Below, one piece after another: positions 56,417-64,000 of a DNA stretch of 64,000 nucleotides. Source of the DNA: Chloranthus sessilifolius (Eukaryota > Streptophyta > Magnoliopsida > Chloranthales > Chloranthaceae); assembly GCA_021018995.1 (NCBI GenBank), contig CM037593.1, forward strand, positions 12,366,088 to 12,430,087, written 5' to 3'. The position numbers and the translations under genes were made by a program. The notes under the pieces were generated by a model that saw only the letters and a list, made by a program, of their open reading frames with translations, had not been told where the DNA came from and ran no database searches. Every line of letters starts with the position of its first letter. The stretch's first letter is position 1.

Positions 56417-56592
56417 GACCGTCAAGGAGTATGATTGATAAAAAACAAGTAGTGAGAAAAAAACAAGCAGTGAGTAATGCTATCGACCGGCAGGTCTTAG
56501 GCACATGCATAAGACCTGCCGGTCGATAGCATTACTCACTGCTTGTTTTTTTCTCACTACTTGTTTTTTATTAATCATACTCCTTGACGGTC
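56417..56592. repeat. Near-perfect 83-bp inverted repeat (hairpin) within copia integrase
   Basis: The left arm 56417-56499 and right arm 56510-56592 are reverse complements with a single mismatch (gattGat against gattAat), separated by a 10-bp loop. The right arm is ordinary sense integrase sequence, aligning to 38918-38980 of copia A (P-K-T-Y-W...L-I-N-H). The left arm is therefore its inverted duplicate inserted in the gene. Confidence 0.92.
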
Positions 56593-56640
56593 ATACTCCT
56601 TTTTCTAATCTTAAGTCATAATGATCCATGTTTCTTATTG

Positions 56641-56648
56641 AACCTAGA
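56641..56648. repeat. TSD of hAT transposon, left copy (AACCTAGA)
   Basis: The identical 8-bp sequence is at 63346-63353. Eight bases is the hAT-superfamily duplication length. Confidence 0.92.
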
Positions 56649-56857
56649 CAGTGGCGAACACAGGATTTTCATGTGGCGGGGGCACCGTGAAATCTATAGT
56701 CGATATATGCTAAAAAAAATTTCTTATGCCCTTAGAATAGAAAAAAAATTAAAAATTAAAAATCACAAAATACTTAAAAAAATCAAACAATTCTAATATA
56801 TGATAAAGACAAACGCCTCTCTCCAAAAAATCTTTCTATTACTATCAAAAAATTTGT

Positions 56858-57051
56858 TTACAATTTTCCTCGACGAGGTTTCATACCCTGGAAGCATAAG
56901 AGATTTTTCTCCGTATCAATGCTATCAAACAAGCCTTTTTCAATATATGTGATCAAGCAATCATTCAACCACTCATCTCCCATTCGATTTCTCAGCCTAT
57001 TCTTTATAATATGCATAGCAGAAAATGCCCTCTCAATAGTGGTTGTGGCAA
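56858..57051 (-). pseudogene. hAT transposase C-terminus (dimerisation domain), distal part
   Basis: It reads 'VATTTIERAFSAMHIIKNRL' and then 'MGDEWLNDCLITYIEKGLFD', ending at a stop at about 56858. This is the conserved hAT C-terminal dimerisation motif, including the catalytic Glu of T-x-E-R-x-F-S. It is separated from the rest of the gene by the L1. The L1 TSD duplicates the bases encoding V-A-T-T. Confidence 0.88.
57038..57051. repeat. TSD of the L1 inside hAT, left copy
   Basis: AGTGGTTGTGGCAA, 14 bp, is repeated exactly at 59673-59686 after the L1 poly(A). Confidence 0.92.
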
Positions 57052-59672
57052 TACGCGGAACAAGGCAAATTTCTTGAGCAGAATTGTGGTTGATGGGGTG
57101 GCTTATACTAAGGAGGAGGTTAGAGAGAACATTGTGGATTACTATAGAGAGTTGTACCCGGATGAGGGGCCCCTGCGACCTGATTTGGATGGGATCCCTT
57201 TTCAAACCTTTGCTGCCGAGGAGCAGGTGTCGATGGAGCAGCCTTTTAGGGAAGAGGAGATATGGAGGGTTATTAGATATAAGAACAAAGCCCCAAGGCC
57301 TAATGGATACACATTGGAATTCTTCAGGTATTTTTGGCCGATTATTAAGGAGGATCTGATGGAGGTGCTGATGGAATTCCATTCTTCTGGGTTCATAGGG
57401 CGCACTCTCAATTCGACGTTTATCACTCTCATACCCAAGAAAGATGGGGCTGAGGATAATGCTGATTTTCGACCTATAAGCCTCACTAATTGTCTCTATA
57501 AAATTATCGCTAAGGTCCTGGCTAATCGTCTTAAGCTTTATTATGGGTGCCATTATCTCGGTTCATCAAGGGCCTTTGTGGCGTGTTGTCACCTTCTTGA
57601 TCAGGTGGTGTTGGCTCAGGAGACTATCCACTCGACTCATCTTCAACGCAGACCGGTTGCCCTTTGGAAGGTGGACATGGAGAAAGCCTACAATCGGGTG
57701 AGCTGGGACTGCCTTGAGTATATGCTGCGTAGGCTGGGTTTTGGGGAGATTTGGAGGAAATGGATGAGGGGTTGTTACTCTTCGGCCCAGTTCTCGATCC
57801 TTGTCAATGGTACTCCTGCCGGTTATTTCAAGAGCTCTCGTGGTTTTCGTCAAGGGGATCCACTATCTCCGTTTCTCTTTAACATTGTGGGAGAAGCTTT
57901 ATCAGGGCTGATCACTCGGGCCAGGTTATCTAATTTCATAACTGGTATTAGGGTGGGATCTACATGTCGCATCTCCAGTTTGCGGATGACACATTAATCT
58001 TTGGTAAGGCGGATGTTCAGGAATTTAAGTCTTTGACCGATGTTCTCTCCATTTATGAAGCGGTCTCGGGTCAGCGGATCAATTTGGCAAAATCTGTGAT
58101 AACGGGTATTGGTACAGATGATGCTCTTTTAGATGAGCTGGCTCTTTTTGTCAATTGTGGGGGGGGGGGATTGCCCCTTGGGTTGAGATCTCCCACAGCT
58201 AGGAAGTGGGATCCGGTGGTGCAAAGGTTCGAGCAAAGATTGTCAATTTGGAAAGGAAAGTTGCTTAGCAATGGTGGGCGTCTTGTGCTGCTCAAGTCGG
58301 TTTTGTCGTCGATGCCTATTTTCTACATGTCCTTATTTAAATGTCCGATGAAAGTCATCAAGCACCTTGAACAAATCCAAAGACTCTTTCTATGGGAGGG
58401 CTCAGGGACTTCTAGACGGTATCATCTGGTTAATTGGGATACCGTTGTTTTGCCAATCCGTTACGGTGGTCTGGGTATCCGCAATTTATAGTCGATTAAT
58501 ATAGCGTTGCTTGGTAAGTGGTTCTAGCAAGCGGGGAGGGATGAGGAGGTGAACAGTTTATGGTGTGTGGTGCTGAGCGAGAAGTACAGCAATTCAGTCG
58601 GAAACTGGGGCATTTCGGTGGTCGGTCACACACGCTTTTCGGCTTGGTGGAAGGCTATATGTAGTACGTGGGAGCAGTTTTCCAAAGGCCTGTGTTACAG
58701 TTGGGGGTGTGGTACTCGCATACGGTTTTGGGAGGATATCTGGGCGGACTGCGAGCCCCTAAAATCTTCCTTCCCGGATATCTTTTCTATCTCGGTGAAT
58801 CCTCCAGGTATGATCGACGAATTCGTCTCCGAAACCGAGGGAGGGAGACTGTGGACCGTCACTACTAGAAGGCTGTTGAGGGATGAGGAGGTGATTTCGT
58901 TTGCTAACCTGATGCAGCTGCTTTATGGTACTCAGCGTAATCGGGTTGGGTGTGATTAGCGCAGGTGGAGGCCAAGTACAGAGGGTCCGTTCTCTGTTAA
59001 GTCTTACTACACGGTGCTTTCCTCCCGGCCCTTGATCAGTTTTGATGTGGCCGGATTGTGGAAGGAGGCTATTCCGGTAAAAATCAAGTTCTTTATGTGG
59101 ACCACGCTCAAAGGATTTTAACGTTAGATCAGCTCATTTGTCGGGGGAAAGAAATCCTCAACTGCTGTGTTATGTGTAATAATGAGGAGACTGCTGCTCA
59201 TCTTCTGCTACATTGTAAGGTGGCTCATGAGTTGCGGTGTATTGTTGTTAAATCCTTCAGCATGTGTTGGGTGATGTCGATGTGGCCCCTGTCTCAATTT
59301 TTGATGTGGGATTTTGCTCGTGTCGATGGCCCTATGTCTGATTTTTGGAGGGTGGCCCCTTTCGCTGTGTTCTAGTCTATATGGGGTGAAAGAAACCGCG
59401 GAATTTTTGAAGATATGAGTCGCTCGGTGGGAATGATCATGAAGCAGGTCCGTGACCTAATGTGGTTCTGAGCTGCTAAGGGGGATGTGGGGTCGAGGGG
59501 GGATATTTTTGTGTGGGATTCGAGTTAAGTTTTCGGGGGAGTGAAAGTGGAGGTAGTTGTCTGTTGCTGTGTTTTTTTCCGATTTTTTGGTCGTGTCCTG
59601 TTGTATTGGTTTTTCGTCGGCACCTTGCTGCTTATCAATATATACTTCTTATTACCGATCAAAAAAAAAATA
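57052..59672 (+). mobile_element. 5'-truncated L1 LINE inserted in the hAT transposase gene
   Basis: This 2.6-kb L1 starts inside ORF2 between endonuclease and RT and ends in a 10-A tail (59661-59670). It is bounded by exact 14-bp TSDs. The clean TSDs and a long intact RT frame suggest it is the youngest insertion in this nest. Confidence 0.92.
57100..59375 (+). pseudogene. L1 ORF2 (RT to zf-RVT), truncated
   Basis: The RT order is 'NKAPRPNGYTLEFFRYFWPI' (57290-57345), 'ADFRPISLTNCLYKIIAKVL' (57460-57520), 'WKVDMEKAYNRVSW' (57665-57706), and '[20 protein letters not shown]' (57843-57900). The catalytic 'SHLQFADDTLIF' (57964-58000) lies in the next frame. The maturation/linker part 'LLSNGGRLVLLKSVLSSMPI' (58262-58320) comes next. 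Downstream is a zf-RVT region with C-V-M-C...H-L-L-L-H-C (59166-59216). Breaks: a frameshift at about 57950-57985, stops at 58490 and 58956, and a frameshift near 59095. Confidence 0.88.
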
Positions 59673-59686
59673 AGTGGTTGTGGCAA
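59673..59686. repeat. TSD of the L1 inside hAT, right copy
   Basis: AGTGGTTGTGGCAA follows the L1 poly(A) and the hAT coding frame resumes here. Confidence 0.92.
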
Positions 59687-61911
59687 CTGGTAGGATTAGT
59701 GCAAGTGTTATGAGAGAGTAAATATACAGATACAAATTTTTTTTTTTTGTTTCAACCATCTTCTGAGCAAGCTCACTGATCCCTTTCACCTTCGAAAACA
59801 TGTCATTGGAGCGTACATCAAGAATATAAGTTTCAAGTTGATGTTCAAGAACCACGAGTGCCCTCCTAGAAAATTCAACTGGATAACATTCAGCAAGTCG
59901 AACTATCTTCTTCTTGTCAAAAGATGAGAATGAATTACTTGGATTTAGGCATGCCATACAAAGAAATAACTCGGTATTCACTTCATTGAAACGACTGTTA
60001 AACTCCTGAAGTTGTTGATCAATGACAACATAGAACAATTAAACACGATAATGATACAGATATGTAATTTCTTCTACTCTGCGTCGTGGTCGCCCTGGCT
60101 CAACAAATTTATTATTCATGTTAGGAACACTAATTTTATGTACGTTACAGAATAAGGATACTTTGTTAATGATGGAATCCCACTCACTATCCCTCATATC
60201 TTGCAATCTTTTCTTTGCTATTTTAACCAAATTCATAGCGTTTACAATATCTTGGTCTTGTCGTTGTAATGCCTCTAATAGAGTATTAGTGATCCCCAAT
60301 ATAGTGAACATTAAATGTAACGTAAATGCAAACTTAAAAGACTCTATCGTGATTATTAAGCCCCTTGCCACAGCTCTTTGATCATAATTTGAGCTTTCTT
60401 CAAGTACAATTCCCAATACGTCAATCACAGAAGAGAACATGTCAATGAAGCTTACCAATGAATCATAGTGTGTGCCCCAACGTGTATCACCAGCCCATTT
60501 AAGTGTAGTTTCTTGATTCAGACCTTGCCCAATTGAAAGTTCTCCACTCTCAATTGCATCAAGAACTGCAGCAATTCTATTATCTCGAAGAATGTCTTGC
60601 CGCTTGCTAGATGCTCCAACAATATTAACCACATTAGAAACTACCATGAAGAGTGTTCCGACCTCAATATTATGTTTTGCACCTCCAACAAGTGCCAATT
60701 GGAGTTGATGTGCAAAACAATAAATATAATATGCATATTTGTTCTCCTTCATTATGAGCGTCTTTAGGCCATGATATTCACCTTTCATGTTACTAGCACC
60801 ATCATAACCTTGGCCACGCAATCTACTTATACTCAAATTATGTTTAGCAAATAGTGCTTCAATCTCTCCCTTATGTGAAATAGCGGTAGTGTCACTAACA
60901 TGCACAATTCCAAAAAAAAGTTCAATTACACTCCCCCTTTTATCCACGTAGCATAAAACCACAGCCATTTGCTCTTTGATAGATATATCACGAAATTCAT
61001 CAATCAAAATAGCAAATAAGCTTTCTCTAAGATCTTGAATAATAGCTTGTGTGATTTCACTTGCAAATGCATTTACAATCTCTTTTTGAATATGAGGTGC
61101 AATCATTTGGAGATTTTTTAGGAGCATTCTTTAGTGTAACAGATTTAATTTCTTCATTATGATCGGCCAGAAAATGCAAAAGTTCTTTAAAATTTCCTCG
61201 ATTGGGTGAATCATCTGATTCATCATGCCCACAAAAAGCTAATCCTTGTCGAAGAAGAAATCGAATGCAATCAACTGATGCCGTTAAACAAATTCTGTAT
61301 TCCTTGTTGTCTTTATCATCTTTCTTAGAAAAAAGAGCCTCAATGTGTTGATTTTGATTCATCAAATCCTGACACTTCTTCTGAGCTAGATTATTGGGCC
61401 TTCCAACATGAATGTCAAATCTATCAGGCTTCTTCCAATTATTAAATCCTTTTACCGTAAAAGAGTCGGTACCTCCTTGCACTCCTGTGGCTCCAGGTAA
61501 TTTAAAAAGATAACATAGGCAAAATGTCTTTTCCTTTGATATACGATATTCTAACCACCTTTCATACTCTTTAAACCACTTGGGTTGGAACCGTCTTGTT
61601 TTTTCTCTGATTTTCTTCTTTGGAAACACGTGATAACGAGGCTAGCAAAAACCCTTTTGTAAATACGCTCTTCATACCAGTTCTTGGACATTAGGGTGAT
61701 ACTTTGAAATTGGAGGACGTAATCCAGGATATGCTGGAAGATTTTCCAAATCAACATCTACATGAGTATGCTTTAAGCTAGGTTGGACTTGATCAGGTTG
61801 ATCATTTTCTAAGGGATGAACTATCTTATCATTTGTGAATATGGGAGGAGGATGTAAATCGTTTTCTAAGACAAGCGGGAGGTCAGACTTTCTTCTATAG
61901 TACTTATGCAT
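59687..61911 (-). pseudogene. hAT transposase (TTF zinc finger, DUF4371-like, RNase-H-like core)
   Basis: The probable start is the ATG at 61911. In order: an N-terminal 'DVDLENLPAYPGLRPPISKY' segment, then the TTF-type zinc finger 'RRFQPKWFKEYERWLEY', 'FCLCYLF' and 'KGFNNWKK' (61595-61425). 'CIRFLLRQGLAFCGHDESDD' (about 61270-61215), the core 'FAILIDEFRDISIKEQMAVV' (first Asp) and 'RGQGYDGASNMKGEYHG' (second Asp) come next. 'YCFAHQLQLAL' and 'TRWGTHYDSL' follow, then 'SLITLALILP' at the L1 junction. Breaks: frameshifts near 61640-61680 and 61100-61130 and a TAA at 60039-60041. Only the L1 and these few breaks separate it from an intact gene. Confidence 0.88.
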
Positions 61912-63345
61912 GATGACAACTTCGACAATCAGGACAATCAGGAAAGGAGATAGAACCTAGCGAAAATAATATCATGCGCGTATTAGAAACTATTGTAGTT
62001 ATAAATATTATCATGAGCAAAGAAATGTGTGCAACCTGAAATTAACAAAAAAGAGTAAATATATCTCCAAATCTAAGAACCTTGTGGAACAAGATGAATA
62101 GCAAAGAGAGATAAGCCATGTATGTACTTAAGCCAATATTAATGATGGGTAAGCTGGGCTAAAAAACAAATCAGGAATAAGTAGTAATTAAACTACAATC
62201 ACATGCATCAGAACATTTCAACTATCCAGGAATAAAAAATCATAATTAACATCCCAAGACATAAATAGACAAAATCACATAGAATGGATGAAATAAAGGC
62301 ACAATTATTAAAATATCTTAAACCAAATTAGTAAGCCTTACTAGACCAGCTTCAAGGAAATGAAATCCCCTCTCAGCAAATCTGGAGAGCAAAAGAAATT
62401 TTAATTTTCGAGCAAATTAACACCTTCAATGCCATTTTTATCATTTGCATAGGAGGTTGCCTGAATATTTACTCGATATATAACATTGAAAAAACAAAAA
62501 TAACTATTTATTGATCTGATCAGCTTTCAAAATATTTTCATATTGTAACCTTAATTTGATCAATTGGTGAGGCAGTGGCACCAAATACCATACTAAACGC
62601 AATTGGCGCAGAGCTAAGAAAAAATTACCACTGTGATCTAAAAGCCTAAAAAGGGATAACAAAAATAAAACTATGAGCCTAATCTATTCTCTAAATCGGG
62701 AGGCTAGAAGAGGTCTTGAAAAATAAGCACAAAGAGAAAGATCAATTGTAAACCAAGAGAAATTTAAAGATTTAGGGTTTAGAAATTTAGGGATTTAGGG
62801 GGGGAGAGAGAGAGAGAGAGAGAGAGATAATACCTGTAGGATGGAGGGTCCAATACGGCAATACTTGAATTTGCAGATGGCCCAATCCCAATGCCGGTGA
62901 GGCAGTGATGCGATGCGAGTTGAGGCGTTGAGCGACGCGCTAATGACACCATGGAGGCGTGGAGGCTGGAGCAGAAAACTCATAGAAGGCTAGATCCTAG
63001 TCACTAGATGTGGGAGAGAGAGAGAGTGATGGCATCATTGGCATGGGCCATGGAGCGTCTCTCAAAAGGGTTTGCGCACAGAGAACGAAAGAGGGAAAGA
63101 AGAAATAAAAGAAGAGAGAAGAAATGAGAGGAGAGTCTGTATATAAAAAGGCGTTTGTTTTAGAGAATTGGGTTTAGTTATTTGCAACCTGAGTGTAACT
63201 TATAAAAGCATTTTTAAGGTTTTTTTATGGGGGCCCTAGCAACAAATTAAGGTGGCCTTTAAAAATTATTAAGAAGCCTTTAAGAGATTTTACATTTGCT
63301 TATGGGGGCCTGGCCCCCATACCCTTACAGGTGAATACGCCCCTG
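61912..63345 (-). other. hAT 5' region: probable leader exon and intron
   Basis: Non-coding in the transposase frame. On the minus strand a G+C-richer leader (about 62990-62835) ends at a possible donor (CCTACAG then GTATTA at about 62834). An AG acceptor lies at about 61960 just upstream of the ATG, giving an intron of roughly 870 bp. A (GA)n run lies at 62803-62827. The exon structure is inference. Confidence 0.4.
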
Positions 63346-63353
63346 AACCTAGA
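63346..63353. repeat. TSD of hAT transposon, right copy (AACCTAGA)
   Basis: Exact match to 56641-56648. The copia frame resumes after it. Confidence 0.92.
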
Positions 63354-64000
63354 TGATTTGAGTGCACTTGGTTTGTCTGGGACCTTCGTAGACATAAATA
63401 TGATAATCTCCCAATTAAATGTGTTTTTGCTGGTTACTCAAGTATTTCTAAGGGATATCATTGTTATGATCCCAATGCTCACTGGTTCTTTACTTCAATG
63501 AACGTAACCTTTTTTGAACATATAGACTATTTTTCTCCTCATCGGTTTAAGTCTTCCCTTAGGCACGCACCTACCATTCCTGTCTCTCCTATTCCTCAGC
63601 CTATTGGTACTACTCCCTCCTCATCTCCTCCTACTACTACTATTCAGCCTCCTTTACCACAACCTACTGATACCAATGTAGCATCCAGAACCGATATTTA
63701 TCATCTGAAACATATTGATTTTAGAGGTGGCAGATATGTATCAATTTTAGAGGTGGCTGATATGTACCGGAAAATCGAGATTTTGAACCTTGCTCCTTCA
63801 TCTACCCAGCCACCTTTACAGCAGCAAAAGCAGTTTCACATTTATAATCGCAAACACGAGCATGGGACAGCCTCCATCAGGCCTCTTCCTTAGCCCTTTA
63901 TGCAGGTAGATGCAGTTGAGAGTTCTACCCCCTTACATTCTGTCACTGATTCAGTTAAGGATCTTTCCTCTAATTTTGTTCCAATGCTCACTGATCATTC
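63354..64000 (+). pseudogene. Copia B integrase C-terminal part and linker
   Basis: Plus frames give the copia block 'VFAGYSSISKGYHCYDPNAHW'-like text in fragments (63420-63490), then 'SMNVTFFEHIDYFSPHRFKS' at 63495-63555. A long Pro/Thr/Ser-rich linker with several tandem P-P/P-Q-P motifs precedes RT. It continues beyond the window. Confidence 0.7.

Larger units (their letters stand above)
56649..63345 (-). mobile_element. hAT transposon (ZMYM1-like / TTF-zinc-finger group), complete ends
   Basis: The ends are CAGTGGCGAACACAGG and, inverted, CAGGGGCGTATTCACC. They are imperfect TIRs of the CAGTGGCGGA type common in plant hAT elements, with exact 8-bp TSDs AACCTAGA. A minus-strand transposase fills the interior, with a probable 5' UTR exon and intron at the right end. 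The transposase is disabled by two frameshifts, one stop and an L1 insertion. Without the L1 the element is about 4.06 kb. Confidence 0.92.
54683..64000 (+). mobile_element. Ty1/copia retrotransposon B, split by a hAT transposon
   Basis: The 5' LTR and PBS are followed by a decayed gag region (54935-55850), protease-like and gag-pre-integrase-like blocks (55870-56200) and integrase (56200-56648). The integrase is cut by the hAT element 56649-63345 and resumes at 63354 in the right register ('...GYSRISKGYHCYDPNAHWFF' type block). The downstream proline-rich linker and the rest of pol continue beyond the window. Frame breaks are frequent. Confidence 0.8.

Overview
This window reads as nuclear DNA of a flowering plant. 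Almost all of it is transposable-element sequence: Ty3/gypsy and Ty1/copia LTR retrotransposons, L1- and RTE-type LINEs, a hAT transposon and several MITE families. Three plant-type gene remnants lie between them: a PLS-type PPR, an NB-ARC resistance-gene fragment, and the 3' exons of a ubiquitin-specific protease. Genes are sparse and broken, and I see no intact gene. I cannot name the species. No RNA genes were recognised.

Layout. (1) 1-15.9 kb: a chromovirus-type (Tekay/Del-like) Ty3/gypsy element lies on the minus strand at 1978-14890, with 2.7-kb LTRs, PBS, PPT and the 5-bp TSD ACTTA. It is inserted in an older solo LTR (1317-15779 once joined, TSD GTCAT), which sits in an older dispersed repeat. 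A hAT-like MITE lies just to its left. (2) 16.2-20.9 kb: a decayed plus-strand L1. (3) 20.9-24.3 kb: a CACTA terminus and a MITE interrupted by a 2.6-kb solo LTR. (4) 25.2-28.5 kb: PPR and NLR remnants with a small L1 tail. (5) 28.7-37.9 kb: AT-rich DNA with MITEs, a second palindrome-bearing LTR/leader and an L1 fragment. (6) 37.9-41.5 kb: a copia 3' half, an RTE tail and a second hAT-like MITE. (7) 44.6-49.2 kb: inverted and truncated L1 copies. (8) 50.6-52.3 kb: ubiquitin-protease exons. (9) 54.7-64 kb: a copia element split by a complete 6.7-kb hAT transposon, itself split by an L1. Exact TSDs prove the hAT and L1 steps.

The pattern most worth following is a set of 12-bp perfect palindromes of the form TYRATN/NATYRA: TCGATTAATCGA, TTGATCGATCAA, TCAATCGATTGA and TCGATGCATCGA. 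They form dense arrays in the 5' (U3) part of four different LTRs. Two of those LTRs (Tekay-like A and solo LTR D) look related and keep the array at the same offset but use a different palindrome. In three places the array ends a few tens of bases upstream of a TATA box. One of these is inside the Tekay element, ahead of an extra non-pol ORF. This looks like a variable upstream regulatory array; the function is inference.

Many coding breaks are 1-2 bp indels, and the two Tekay LTRs also differ by small indels in patches. Some frameshifts may therefore be assembly noise rather than biology.
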